A stretch of 64,000 bases of DNA, taken from contig NZ_JARAJZ010000002.1 of NCBI RefSeq assembly GCF_028765345.1, forward strand, positions 5,942 through 69,941. The letters are read 5' to 3'. The position numbers and the translations under genes were made by a program. This document shows, in pieces, positions 34,075 through 43,264 of the stretch. The notes under the pieces were generated by a model. That model was not told the origin of the DNA and searched no databases. It saw only the letters and a program-made list of their open reading frames with translations. The stretch's first letter is position 1; each line of letters begins with the position of its first letter. Origin of the DNA: Sporolactobacillus sp. CQH2019. GTDB lineage: Bacteria > Bacillota > Bacilli > Bacillales > Sporolactobacillaceae.

Positions 34075-34320
34075 CTAGTCGGTAATATCAATGGACCGGC
34101 CGGATTGCCGGTTCTTGTTTCTGCCGGCGGCAATAACTTGCTCGTCACATCTGTCTATAGCACGCTGCAGGATAACATCTATACCGAGCAGAACTTCTTT
34201 ACGCGATAAAAGCAAATGTTTTCTGGCTTCTTCGGGAACATACGACATGAAGGCTCTATGAGACCGTTCAGCCAGATCTTCCAGAATCATAAACGTTGTC
34301 CGTTGCTTCATTTTATCCAT
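34075..34320 (-). CDS. small helical protein coupled to the ArsA-like ATPase
   Basis: The roughly 81-residue protein is charged and helical (FMILEDLAERSHRAFMSYVP, then ARKHLLLSRKEVLLGIDVIL). I do not know the family. It overlaps the end of the ArsA gene by eight bases. ATG 34320 is chosen because GGGAGG stands nine bases upstream. Co-translation suggests it is a partner or client adaptor of the ATPase. Confidence 0.65.
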   Translation of the reverse strand: MDKMKQRTTFMILEDLAERSHRAFMSYVPEEARKHLLLSRKEVLLGIDVILQRAIDRCDEQVIAAGRNKNRQSGRSIDITD

Positions 34321-35518
34321 CCCGCTCATCCTCCCGTTGAAACGATGTTCCCGTGTCTTCAAATGTGATGATCAATTTCTGATTGATAAAACGGGCTTTA
34401 GAAATAGGCCGACTCAGCAGGGACCGCGGCAATATCAATTTATGCTTATAAGGACCGGCCTGTATCGTCAGCTCAACGCCCTTTTGACTCAATTCAAGCT
34501 GTTCTTTGTGTACAAACGGCACTGTCAGTTCTAAAATATAATGTCCCTCTTCTTTACGGACCTCCTGAATTCTCCCAAGATGGAGCACGGAAGCGGCATT
34601 ATAATTTTTAAAAGCCATTTCCCCGATCCGTTTCAGCATCGACAGCCCGCAGACCTCCGATTCCATCATCGGAATCTTAAGGATTGGCAGCGGCCTGAAT
34701 GACTCATGTATCTCCTTTTCATACTTCATTTGTATTTCCCGCCAGGTGGACCAATATCCGCTTCCGGCTTCATCGGGTATTACCCGATTGATGATAATCG
34801 CATCGGTGTTAAACCCCGATATATTTAAATAGGTAAAGGATCTTCTCGCTTCGGCAATCACCATTTTCTCCGGATTAATAACAATGCGTACCGAAGTCAT
34901 TTTCGGATCTGAAATAATCTTTTTCAGCTCTTTTAATTCTTCTACGAATGCTCCGATACTGCTCATCACTTGATCATCCGGCAGTTCAAAACCTCCTGTC
35001 ACTATTTTAGCAACCGGACGCACGACCTTTAAGAGACGGCGTTCATGCGGAAAGATTTTTTCCAGCCACCAATTAAGCAAGTCCGGAAAACTGAGAAGCC
35101 TTAACGTCTCACCCGTGGGCGCACAATCTACAATGATAGCATCATACTGACCGCTTTTCGCCTGTTGTTGGATTTCCATGAGACTAAATAGCTCTTCCAT
35201 TCCCGGAAAGGCAAGAATTTCTGCAGTCGATAGATCATCCAATTGCGCCCAGGACATCAGGTTCGAAAACCATTTTTGAACCGCTCCCCAATATTTTTCC
35301 GTCTCACGGAGGCTATCTACCTCCAGTCCCCATAACCGTTCACGGATTCTTGTCGTTTTGTATCCGATTTGAACGTCAAATGAATCAGACAGGCTATGCG
35401 CGGCATCCGTACTCAAAATCAGAGTTTTGTATCCTTCATCGGCTAATCGCACGGCGGTAGCGGCTGCAACACTGGTTTTCCCGACACCGCCTTTTCCCGT
35501 ATAAATAATAATTCTCAT
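34313..35518 (-). CDS. ArsA/GET3-family ATPase with C-terminal Hsp20-like domain
   Basis: The 401-residue protein starts with the deviant P-loop YTGKGGVGKTSVAAATAVRL and has the switch motifs STDAAHSLSDSFDV (about residue 37) and DCAPTGETLRLLSFP (about 126). These define ArsA/GET3. The last 75 or so residues (LELTVPFVHKEQLELSQKGV onward) resemble an alpha-crystallin sandwich. No arsenic-binding cysteine triad is visible and no arsB is nearby, so arsenite transport is unlikely. Handling of membrane proteins or small ligands is possible. A MarR operator-like palindrome lies 18 bases upstream of its ATG. Confidence 0.85.
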   Translation of the reverse strand: MRIIIYTGKGGVGKTSVAAATAVRLADEGYKTLILSTDAAHSLSDSFDVQIGYKTTRIRERLWGLEVDSLRETEKYWGAVQKWFSNLMSWAQLDDLSTAEILAFPGMEELFSLMEIQQQAKSGQYDAIIVDCAPTGETLRLLSFPDLLNWWLEKIFPHERRLLKVVRPVAKIVTGGFELPDDQVMSSIGAFVEELKELKKIISDPKMTSVRIVINPEKMVIAEARRSFTYLNISGFNTDAIIINRVIPDEAGSGYWSTWREIQMKYEKEIHESFRPLPILKIPMMESEVCGLSMLKRIGEMAFKNYNAASVLHLGRIQEVRKEEGHYILELTVPFVHKEQLELSQKGVELTIQAGPYKHKLILPRSLLSRPISKARFINQKLIITFEDTGTSFQREDERDG

Positions 35519-35535
35519 AAGAACCCTCCATATAG

Positions 35536-35547
35536 TACGATATCGTA
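35536..35547. promoter_or_regulatory. palindromic operator, copy 1
   Basis: The perfect 12-base palindrome TACGATATCGTA, followed by GTA, lies between marR and the ArsA gene, just upstream of the latter's ribosome binding site. The same 15 bases occur upstream of marR. Confidence 0.7.
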
Positions 35548-35580
35548 GTATTTATCAACGAAAAAACAGCGGCGAATGCA

Positions 35581-36057
35581 CTAATCATCAATGCGTATCT
35601 TGTGAAGCGAAGCATGTTTTTCATCTTCGCCGTTCTCTGTATTTTCTTTCAGCGCCTGAACGATCTTCAAAGCAAGGGTAAGAAATTGGGTACGTTCATC
35701 CGGGCTGAGCGCTTTTTGAATACGCTCAAATATACCCTGGATGATAGATTGGGCCCGTTCTGCTACGTTCTCCCCTTTATCTGTCAGCCTGATCAGGATG
35801 ATACGCCGATCTTTTACGGATCGATACCGTTCAATCAATCCCTTGCGATCAAGCCTTTTTGATAAACTGGTCAGAGTACTTAAGGGTAATCCAAGTTTCG
35901 CCGCTAATTCCGACATCGTCGTCTGATGATGCAGATGCAGCATGAGCAACGCAGCAACGTCCGATCGGGTCACTGTTTTTTCCAATTCAGATATTTCGGG
36001 GAACAATCTCAGCGGCTGAAACCCGCCCTTTAATAACCACTCAAAAAGCCGTTCCAT
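35581..36057 (-). CDS. MarR-family repressor
   Basis: The 158-residue protein has a MarR winged helix (TMSELAAKLGLPLSTLTSLS, then KRLDRKGLIERYRSVKDRRI with the wing and its conserved Asp-Arg). GAGG precedes the ATG. Identical palindromes upstream of this gene and of the ArsA gene suggest that it represses both. The ligand is unknown. Confidence 0.9.
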   Translation of the reverse strand: MERLFEWLLKGGFQPLRLFPEISELEKTVTRSDVAALLMLHLHHQTTMSELAAKLGLPLSTLTSLSKRLDRKGLIERYRSVKDRRIILIRLTDKGENVAERAQSIIQGIFERIQKALSPDERTQFLTLALKIVQALKENTENGEDEKHASLHKIRIDD

Positions 36058-36097
36058 TGAAAAACCTCAAATCAGCATTTTCTTATTACTATAATAA

Positions 36098-36109
36098 TAC
36101 GATATCGTA
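36098..36109. promoter_or_regulatory. palindromic operator, copy 2
   Basis: TACGATATCGTA, followed by GTA, lies about 40 bases upstream of the marR start codon in an A+T-rich promoter-like stretch. This is the position expected for an autoregulatory MarR site. Confidence 0.75.
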
Positions 36110-36710
36110 GTAAATTCAAGGCGTTTTTTAGAGCAGTGAAAAGCTACGGCGTACAGAAGCGGATACAAAATCATTTTAATCAGTACAGGAAACGGCAGAA
36201 TTTCTTTACTTTGTTACGCAAAACCTCGCCATATATTGAACCTCGATGACTTGGTAGGGTTTGATTTTTAAAATAAGAATGCTGTTTTTGTCGGCTAATC
36301 CCGATCCTCTCCTTTCCAGGCAATCTCCAATAATAGGGAAATTGAATAAAATGTGCTGCATCCTCGTATTTTCTGCATCTCAAAAAATATTAAATAACCG
36401 GAAATGCCCCCTTTACAGCTCTTCCAAGTGTTTGATCAAAGGCATTAATTATGAGTGTATCTGCCGACGAGACGTAGATACGTGCCAAAAATTGATTTCT
36501 AAGATTCCGGTTTGAACAGGAACCAACGGGTAAAAAGTTAAATTTGAAAGAAAATATAAAATCAAAAAAGCCGCCCGCCAAAATCATGAATCCGCGTTTT
36601 GTCACAATAGGAGCCATAAATATAATTTGTTATGTGATAAAATATGCAATGAATTATGCAGATAAGTTGCTAAAATATTTTTTCAGATTCTTATAAAGGA
36701 GGACGGAAAT
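36110..36710. other. intergenic region left of the dehydratase block
   Basis: No supported gene in 600 bases. It contains repeat copy 1 (36385-36453) and the A+T-rich promoter region of the following LysR gene. Confidence 0.4.
36385..36453 (+). repeat. 69-base direct repeat, copy 1
   Basis: The sequence runs from AAATATTAAATAACCGG through TTTGATCAAAGGCATTAATT to ATG and aligns with 46019-46087 at about 80% identity by eye, in the same orientation. Both carry a GGAA...TTCC stem. The two copies bracket the dehydratase block. Confidence 0.65.
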
Positions 36711-37631
36711 TTGGATTTTTACCAAATGAAGTGCGTCCTGACAGTGGCGAAACACCACAGCGTCAGCAAGGCCGCGGAAGAATTGTGTGTCACTCCTCCG
36801 TCTCTCTCTCAGCAAATCAAAAAAGCGGAAGATGAACTGGGTGTTAAATTGTTTGTCCGTTCAACTCACGATATTTGGCCGTCCGAAGCAGGAAATGAGT
36901 TTATCAAGCGGGCTCAGAAAATATTCGCCGAACTTTCGAAAATGAACGATATCATGAACAACTACGCCAGCGGAACAATCGGTCACCTGGTCATTGGCTG
37001 TGTGCCGGTAATGAAAGAGTCGGGATTGCTCCATTTCATCAAATTATTCACTGAGAGATATCCGCATATCTCCCTTGAATTTTACGAAGCGGAATGTTTT
37101 GATTTGTATCCTCTTCTCTACAGCGGAAAAATCGATGTGCTTATTTCAACAGCTGCCGACCCTGAAAAACCGAAAAAAATAAAGCTGAAATCTTATCCGC
37201 TTGCAGAGGATGAACTTGTGCTGGTGACAAGCAAAAAGCACCGATTTGCTAACCGCGGAATCATAAAGCTCAAAGAGACGGCAAAAGAACCGTTCATTTC
37301 ATTTTCTCCTTCATCGAGTTTGTTTCGCGTGACAGTGGATGCTTGTCGGCGGTCCGGTTTTATGCCTGTATCCTCCTGTAGAACCCATAATTTCGATACC
37401 GCTTTGGGTCTGGTCGCCGCAAATGGAGGAGTAGCCATCGTCCCGCTGAAAAAGGTCACACATACTAAATGGAAGAATATCTCAATTCATCGATTGTCCC
37501 CCAAAATCAGCCGAACACTTTATCTTGTTTTTCTTCGCAGCGGTATAGCCAAAATAAATCCGATTGTCGAAAATTTTGAACAGTTTATGGCTCAATGTCA
37601 TCTGGATTTGCATTTTGACGAATACAATTAA
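36711..37631 (+). CDS. LysR-family regulator 2
   Basis: The 306-residue protein has the LysR helix-turn-helix (CVLTVAKHHSVSKAAEELCV, then PSLSQQIKKAEDELGVKLF) and an effector domain with FYEAECFDLYPLLYSG, shared with the other two LysR proteins here. The TTG start fits GGAGG spacing and the alignment with the paralogues. It is upstream of and codirectional with the CoA-transferase-dehydratase genes, with a terminator and 740 bases between, so it is likely their activator. Confidence 0.9.
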   Translation: MDFYQMKCVLTVAKHHSVSKAAEELCVTPPSLSQQIKKAEDELGVKLFVRSTHDIWPSEAGNEFIKRAQKIFAELSKMNDIMNNYASGTIGHLVIGCVPVMKESGLLHFIKLFTERYPHISLEFYEAECFDLYPLLYSGKIDVLISTAADPEKPKKIKLKSYPLAEDELVLVTSKKHRFANRGIIKLKETAKEPFISFSPSSSLFRVTVDACRRSGFMPVSSCRTHNFDTALGLVAANGGVAIVPLKKVTHTKWKNISIHRLSPKISRTLYLVFLRSGIAKINPIVENFEQFMAQCHLDLHFDEYN

Positions 37632-37670
37632 GAAAGAGCTATAGGAAAAATCGAAAATGAGTTTAAATCA

Positions 37671-37698
37671 CCGATCATTGAGGATCGGCGTTTTTTTC
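37671..37698 (+). terminator. rho-independent terminator after LysR 2
   Basis: CCGATC and GATCGG pair over a six-base loop and are followed by CGTTTTTTT. Confidence 0.8.
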
Positions 37699-38438
37699 TT
37701 TTACCAATATGATCGTGCATTTGACGACTGCTATCCAGAATATACAGATTTTCTCCGTATTCAACCGTTTCGGCATTTTGCCACTTTTTGAAGCGGACGG
37801 GCAGGCTCATAGACAAACAGACTATGCTCCCGGCCGGTATTGACCCATGGCCATTGATCTGCAGCTGCATCCCCTATAGACAGGAAGATAAAATGTCATC
37901 TTCCTAAAAATTTTTCGGCACAGCATGATAAACGGATCATAAAAATCAAATCGCCATTTATTAATTATTTATTAATATCTTACGATCTTACGATAAACAA
38001 TGATTGATTGTATAATTCCAAATTGCTCCCGATTATTGCCGGTGCTATGATGCATAACAGTAAGAGGTATCACGGAAACGGCCGTAAAACAACGAAGTAA
38101 CTTACGGTTTTCCGATACCCTGAAGGTTCTGCAGCAGCGTTTGACCGGATCAGCGGATACAGAAAGGAGCGCTTTTTCTGAAAATTGAAGACGCTTAAAA
38201 GGAAGGAGACGATGACATCGAGCCGATACCGATTCCGAAGATGATCCCGATTTTTCCCGGGCGAACGGAAGCGTCAGAGGGACTTTGACAGGCGTTTCAA
38301 AAGTTGTGACGGCATGATTGTGAAAGATTTAACTATTTTTAAAAGAATGGACGCAAAAATCGATGCCTATTGTATTCACCTGCCTTTATAAATTTGTGAA
38401 GCGAAATGGAAAGGACAAAAAAAGAGAGGATGTAAAAC
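37699..38438. other. regulatory region upstream of the dehydratase operon
   Basis: These 740 bases hold no supported gene. An A+T-rich section at about 37960-38020 (ATTTATTAATTATTTATTAA) could be a promoter or activator site. AGAGAGGA at 38422 is the ribosome site for the TTG start of the next gene. Confidence 0.45.
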
Positions 38439-39677
38439 TTGGATACGAAAAAGATTCTGGACGGCGTCAAGGTTGCCGAATTATCGACCTTTGTTGCCGC
38501 TCCCAGCTGTGCGCGAACCCTAGCAGAATGGGGCGCAGACGTCATTAAAATTGAATCTTTGAAAGGCGATGCCGGGCGCGTCTTTGGCCAGAATTATAAA
38601 ACGCCCACCGAGGAAGAGGAAAACCCGCTGTTCGAAACGAATAACGCCAATAAAAAAAGCATTTGCATCAATATTAAAACCCCGAAGGGAAAAGAAGCAC
38701 TCTATAAAATTCTTGAAAAATCGGATGTTTTTGTTACAAATGTGCGCAGTGCCTCATTAAAAAAAGAGGGTCTGGATTATGAAACTCTGAAACAGAAATT
38801 TCCGGGCCTGATTTGCGGTCATATTCTCGGATACGGCGAGAATGGAAAAGACCGCGGCAAAGCAGGTTTCGACTATACCGCTTATTTTGCAAGAGGCGGC
38901 GTCATGGGGCCGTTAATGGAGAAGGGTTCCTCGCCGATTAATCCGGCCGTCGGTTTTGGCGATAACCAGGCCGGACTGTTCCTGACTGCCGGCATTTGCG
39001 CAGCTCTTTACAAAAAAGCAAAAACAGGCATGGGGGAGCGCATAACAGTCAGCCTTTACCATACCGGTGTCTATGATTCGGATCTGATGGTCGCGGCAAC
39101 CAAGTATCTGAGTGACAAGGATAAATGGCCGATGACCCGGACAGCACCTTCGAGCCCTTTGATTAATTCCTATAAGTGTAAAGACGGAATCTGGCTGGAG
39201 ATATGTATTCAGGAATACAATCGCTACCTTGTACCGTTCTGCAAAGCGATCGGGCGGGAAGACCTCATTGCCAATGAAAAATTCGACAACGTTACGCATG
39301 CATCGGCACATGCACAGGAAATGACCGCCATCATTCAGGACGAAATTGCCAAAAAAGATTTCAATGATTGGAATACTCGATTCCGCGCTGCCGATCTGGC
39401 TTTTGAAAAGATTCAGTCCTGGGACGACATTCTGAATGATCCGCAGGCATGGGAAAACGATATTCTTCGGGAAATCCATTATGAAAACGGCCATACGGGC
39501 GTGCTGGTCAACTCTCCGATTAAATTTCAGGATATGGGGCTTCCTGAATTGAAACCGGCTCCGAGACTGGGTGCCGATACGGATGCAGTCATGAAGGATC
39601 TCGGCTATTCGGAAGAGGAAATTACACAATTAAAGCTGGAGAAGTCCATAGGCGGAATGCAGCGCTTAAAAGTCTGA
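38439..39677 (+). CDS. class III CoA-transferase of the 2-hydroxyacyl-CoA pathway
   Basis: The 412-residue protein carries the family start (LDGVKVAELSTFVAAPSCAR, EWGADVIKIESLKGDAGRVF) and the catalytic Asp at about residue 175 in VGFGDNQAG. It would move CoA from an acyl-CoA product to the incoming 2-hydroxy acid, as HadA and FldA do. It is first in a unit with activase and both dehydratase subunits, the same order as fldA-fldI-fldB-fldC-type loci. The TTG start has AGAGAGGA eight bases upstream. Related to but clearly distinct from the transferase at 5371-6606. Confidence 0.92.
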   Translation: MDTKKILDGVKVAELSTFVAAPSCARTLAEWGADVIKIESLKGDAGRVFGQNYKTPTEEEENPLFETNNANKKSICINIKTPKGKEALYKILEKSDVFVTNVRSASLKKEGLDYETLKQKFPGLICGHILGYGENGKDRGKAGFDYTAYFARGGVMGPLMEKGSSPINPAVGFGDNQAGLFLTAGICAALYKKAKTGMGERITVSLYHTGVYDSDLMVAATKYLSDKDKWPMTRTAPSSPLINSYKCKDGIWLEICIQEYNRYLVPFCKAIGREDLIANEKFDNVTHASAHAQEMTAIIQDEIAKKDFNDWNTRFRAADLAFEKIQSWDDILNDPQAWENDILREIHYENGHTGVLVNSPIKFQDMGLPELKPAPRLGADTDAVMKDLGYSEEEITQLKLEKSIGGMQRLKV

Positions 39678-39788
39678 TTATCGGTTGCCTCCCGACAGCA
39701 GCTTAACGTTTAAAGGCTGAACGAATGGATTCCGGGATTTAAAAAGACAACAGCCGAAATTTCAACAATGGTAAGGATGTGTTGCAAC

Positions 39789-40619
39789 GTGTACACGATG
39801 GGTATGGATATTGGCTCAACGACATCCAAGGGCGTTATTTTGCAGGATGGCACTTCGATCGTCGCCAGCAGCATTGTGGCTGCCGGCACAGGCACGCGGG
39901 GACCGCAGCGGACATTGGAAAGCCTATTTAAGCAATCGGATTTAAAAGAAACAGATATAACAAGAACGGTTGTTACCGGCTACGGGAGGCTCCGTTTTGA
40001 TCAGGCGGATCAGCAAATCAGCGAGTTAAGCTGCCATGCGAAAGGGGCGCATTACATCTATCCCGACGTCCGGATCATCATTGATATCGGCGGACAGGAT
40101 GCCAAAGCTTTAAAGCTGGACAGTAAGGGGCAATTAATGGATTTTGCAATGAATGACAAATGCGCCGCCGGAACCGGTCGTTTTCTTGATGCCATGGCCC
40201 GTGTTCTGGAAGTCGACGTTTCCGAATTATCTAAATTAGCCGACCAATCGCAGAATAGTGTCAGCATCAGCAGCACTTGCACCGTATTCGCCGAGTCGGA
40301 AGTCATTTCCCATCTCTCCGACGGCAAGAAACCTGAGGATATCGCCGCAGGCGTCGATCGTTCAATCTCCAAGCGAGTGTCCAGCCTGGCAAAAAGGATC
40401 GGCATCGAAAGAGAGGTCACAATGACCGGAGGCGTAGCCAGAAATTCGAACCTGGTCCGTTTTATGGAGAAAGCGATTGGCGGCATTCCGATAAAAGTCT
40501 CTCCTTATGCCCAGCTGATGGGGGCGATCGGAGCGGCAATCTATGCCTGGGAGCAGGATACGGGGAAAAGGCTTCCTGAAGGAGTCATGATTACAAGTCT
40601 TGAAGAAATCAATTCATAA
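39789..40619 (+). CDS. 2-hydroxyacyl-CoA dehydratase activase (HgdC/HadI/FldI family)
   Basis: The roughly 276-residue protein is the ATP-driven activator that fires one low-potential electron into the dehydratase. It has the actin-like ATPase motifs MGMDIGSTTSKGVILQD and IDIGGQDAKAL. The two cysteines that share a [4Fe-4S] cluster across the dimer are at about residues 125 (NDKCAAGTGRFLD) and 164 (SSTCTVFAESEVISH), matching the family spacing. GTG 39789 is preferred over ATG 39768 because AAGGATG is well placed and homologues begin YTMGIDIGS. It needs reduced ferredoxin or flavodoxin, which FixABCX or Etf-based bifurcation could provide. It is very oxygen sensitive in known cases. Confidence 0.93.
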   Translation: MYTMGMDIGSTTSKGVILQDGTSIVASSIVAAGTGTRGPQRTLESLFKQSDLKETDITRTVVTGYGRLRFDQADQQISELSCHAKGAHYIYPDVRIIIDIGGQDAKALKLDSKGQLMDFAMNDKCAAGTGRFLDAMARVLEVDVSELSKLADQSQNSVSISSTCTVFAESEVISHLSDGKKPEDIAAGVDRSISKRVSSLAKRIGIEREVTMTGGVARNSNLVRFMEKAIGGIPIKVSPYAQLMGAIGAAIYAWEQDTGKRLPEGVMITSLEEINS

Positions 40620-40640
40620 AAAGAAAGAAGGACGTTGAGA

Positions 40641-41846
40641 ATGCCAAAATCTTTATCAATGCAAATGTGCAATAAAATAGTCAACGACGGCTATGAAAGA
40701 GCTCTGGAGGCGAAGAAAAACGGAAAGCTTGTCGGATGGGCAACGTCCATCTTCCCTCAGGAAATTCCGGAAGCCTTCGGATTGGATATCGTCTATCCCG
40801 AAAACCATGCGGCGGCGGTATCGGCCCGGCACGGCTCGCTCGATCTCTGCCAGGAAGCCGAAGGGAAAGGATACTCCAACGATTTGTGTTCCTATGCACG
40901 GGTTAATCTTGGCTATATGTATAAAGAAACGATTGACGGCGTTAATATGCCCGCGCCGGACTTCGTTCTCTGCTGCACCAATCTGTGCAACACCGTTAAG
41001 AAATGGTATGAAAATCTGGCTGCTCATTACAACGTTCCGCTGATTATGATCGATACTCCTTATAATGCCGGGTACGAAGTAAGCCAGGAAGCAGTGGATT
41101 ACATCAAAGGCCAATTTGAAGAGGCCATTCATCAGCTGGAGAAAATCACCGGACAGAAATTCGACGAAACAAAATTCAAAAAAGTAATGGATATTTCTTC
41201 GCACGCCGGGGATCTGTGGAAAGAAGTCATGGCACTCGCCCAAAACAATCCCTCTCCGCTGGGCGGATTCGATCTTTTCAACTATATGGCCATCATCGTA
41301 TGTGCCCGCGGAAAACAGGAAACGGTGGATTGCTTTGAACAGCTGATTAAAGAACTTAAGGAAAACCTCAAAAACGGAACAACCACTTTCCGCGGAGAGG
41401 AAAAGCATCGAATCATGTATGACGGCATCCCCTGCTGGAATTACCTGGGCTACAAACTGAAATATTTTATCAGCCAGGGAATTAACATGGTCGGCAGTGC
41501 ATACCTGGATACGTGGGCCATTCAGTATGAATCAGGCGATCTCGACGGCATGGCCCGCGCATACAGTGCGCTGCTCAATAACATTAACCTTGATCGACTG
41601 GTCGACGACCGGGCCGAGGTCATTAAGAAATTCAACTGCGCCGGAGCCGTCTATCATATGAACAGAAGCTGCAAGATCATGGATTTTCTTCAGTATGAAC
41701 TGGGCAGAAGAGTGGAAAAGAAAACGGGTGTTCCCTATGCAAGATTCGACGGCGATCAATCGGATCCGCGCAACTTTGCCAAAGCTCAATTTGAAACAAG
41801 AATTCAGGGCCTGACTGAAATCATGGAAAGCAAAAAGGCCAATTAA
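40641..41846 (+). CDS. (R)-2-hydroxyacyl-CoA dehydratase alpha subunit
   Basis: The 401-residue protein belongs to the HgdA/HadB/FldB family. Cysteines at about residues 83 (NDLCSYARVNLG), 116 (CCTNLCNTVKKWYE) and 344 (MNRSCKIMDFLQYE) match the three cluster ligands of the family, and RFDGDQSDPRNF is the usual C-terminal signature. With the beta subunit it removes water from (R)-2-hydroxyacyl-CoA through a ketyl radical. ATG 40641 is used because AGAAGG is nine bases upstream. The upstream TTG is too close. Candidates include lactoyl-, phenyllactoyl- or 2-hydroxyisocaproyl-CoA. I cannot choose among them. Confidence 0.93.
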   Translation: MPKSLSMQMCNKIVNDGYERALEAKKNGKLVGWATSIFPQEIPEAFGLDIVYPENHAAAVSARHGSLDLCQEAEGKGYSNDLCSYARVNLGYMYKETIDGVNMPAPDFVLCCTNLCNTVKKWYENLAAHYNVPLIMIDTPYNAGYEVSQEAVDYIKGQFEEAIHQLEKITGQKFDETKFKKVMDISSHAGDLWKEVMALAQNNPSPLGGFDLFNYMAIIVCARGKQETVDCFEQLIKELKENLKNGTTTFRGEEKHRIMYDGIPCWNYLGYKLKYFISQGINMVGSAYLDTWAIQYESGDLDGMARAYSALLNNINLDRLVDDRAEVIKKFNCAGAVYHMNRSCKIMDFLQYELGRRVEKKTGVPYARFDGDQSDPRNFAKAQFETRIQGLTEIMESKKAN

Positions 41847-41868
41847 ATCGCAGAGGGGGAAAAGAAAG

Positions 41869-43020
41869 ATGAGCCAAGTCGTTAACAGTATTATTTTTCA
41901 ATTAACGGAAGCAGCCGATCATCCGGGAAAAGCAGTGAAAGATTCTATTGATCAAACAGGCAAGAAGGCGATCGGATGGCTTCCGGAAATTGTTCCTGAA
42001 GAAATTATCTACGCAGGCGGTATGCTGCCGGTCGGATGCTGGGGAGGAGAAACGGAAATTAACGATGCAAAAAATTATCTGCCCGCTTTTACCTGCTCGC
42101 TGCTGATGGCGTGTATGGAATTCGACATGAACGGAACCTATAAAAATCTTTCCGGCATTGTTGTTCCTTCCATGTGTGATCAGTTGAAGTGTGTCGGTCA
42201 GGATATGATGGTTGCCTCCAGCCTCCCGGTTATTCAGATTGTTCCTCCGGCTAATCGTAAAATCGAAGCCGGAATCCGATTCCTGGAAACAGAGTATCAG
42301 AAAATGAAAACAAAACTGGAACAAATCGCCGGACATGAAATTACGGATCAGGCGATCGCCGGGGCTATCGATGTTTATAATGACTGGCGTCAAACAATGC
42401 GCGAATTCGTTCTGGCGGCAAATGACCATTTGGACATTGTCACCCCGCTTGTTCGCCATAAAGTCATCAAAAGCGCCTACTTCATGGATAAGGCGAAACA
42501 CGCACAGCTTGTTAAGGACCTGATCGCCGGACTGAAGGAAACAGATAAATTTGAATTCAAAGGTAAAAGAGTGGTCATAACCGGAATTATGGCGGAACCG
42601 GATTCCGTTCTCCAAATCCTGGAAGAAAATAATCTGTCTGTTGTCGGTGATAATCTGGCCCAGGAAACGATTCAGTTCGCAACGGATGTCCCGGCGGTGG
42701 GAAGGGATGCCATACATCGTCTTGCACTAATGTTCGCTAATATTGAAGGCCTGTCCGTTGCCTACGATCCGGAAAAGAAAAGAGGACAGATGGTTCTCGA
42801 TCTCGTGAAAGAGAATAAAGCAGACGGGATCATTTTCGCGCTCTTTAAATTCTGCTGTGAAGAAGAATTCGACTATCCGATATTGAAAGAACAATTTGAA
42901 GCCCGGCATATTCCGACGCTTTACCTGGAAATCGATCAGCAGCAAGCGGATGCCGAACAAGCCCGCACCCGTATACAGGCTTTTAAGGAGACTCTGGAGA
43001 TGGGTCAAAGTGTTATCTGA
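41869..43020 (+). CDS. (R)-2-hydroxyacyl-CoA dehydratase beta subunit
   Basis: The 383-residue protein is of the HgdB/HadC/FldC family. It has GWLPEIVPEEIIYAGGMLPV, cysteines at about residues 57, 76, 82, 103 and 108, KFCCEEEFDYPILKEQ, and the C-terminal TLYLEIDQQ. It carries the second [4Fe-4S] cluster and pairs with the alpha subunit. The gene is 22 bases downstream of alpha, with GAGGGGG before the ATG, and is followed by a terminator, so the unit is transferase-activase-alpha-beta. No acyl-CoA dehydrogenase or Etf is encoded here. Those are in the 0.8-15.8 kb block. Confidence 0.93.
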   Translation: MSQVVNSIIFQLTEAADHPGKAVKDSIDQTGKKAIGWLPEIVPEEIIYAGGMLPVGCWGGETEINDAKNYLPAFTCSLLMACMEFDMNGTYKNLSGIVVPSMCDQLKCVGQDMMVASSLPVIQIVPPANRKIEAGIRFLETEYQKMKTKLEQIAGHEITDQAIAGAIDVYNDWRQTMREFVLAANDHLDIVTPLVRHKVIKSAYFMDKAKHAQLVKDLIAGLKETDKFEFKGKRVVITGIMAEPDSVLQILEENNLSVVGDNLAQETIQFATDVPAVGRDAIHRLALMFANIEGLSVAYDPEKKRGQMVLDLVKENKADGIIFALFKFCCEEEFDYPILKEQFEARHIPTLYLEIDQQQADAEQARTRIQAFKETLEMGQSVI

Positions 43021-43053
43021 TAAAAGCAGTAAAACTCATGTTTCTAAAATTAT

Positions 43054-43085
43054 AACGCTGTGTCTTCAGGGCACAACGTTTTTTT
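43054..43085 (+). terminator. rho-independent terminator after the dehydratase operon
   Basis: AACGCTGTG and CACAACGTT form an imperfect stem over a nine-base loop, followed by TTTTTT. Confidence 0.75.
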
Positions 43086-43264
43086 GATTAAACGGAAAGC
43101 ATCTCTTCAAATATTGTACTTTGTTTGACACTGATCCGTTTTATATCTCTTTATGAAGCAACATGATTTACACTAATGAATATCGAGAAGATTTTTTAAA
43201 AATTTTTTGTAAGCGTATTTACTTGTACGCGACGGATCAAGAATGACTGAAAAGAGTGAAATCA

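Noticed and set aside
34313-35518. Arsenite efflux ATPase
   Set aside because: No ArsB or ArsD partner and no cysteine triad. The Hsp20-like end points to another role.
38913-39629. 238-codon minus-strand ORF, and a 271-codon one at 41902-42717
   Set aside because: Both lie wholly inside conserved pathway genes on the other strand and have no ribosome site or family features.
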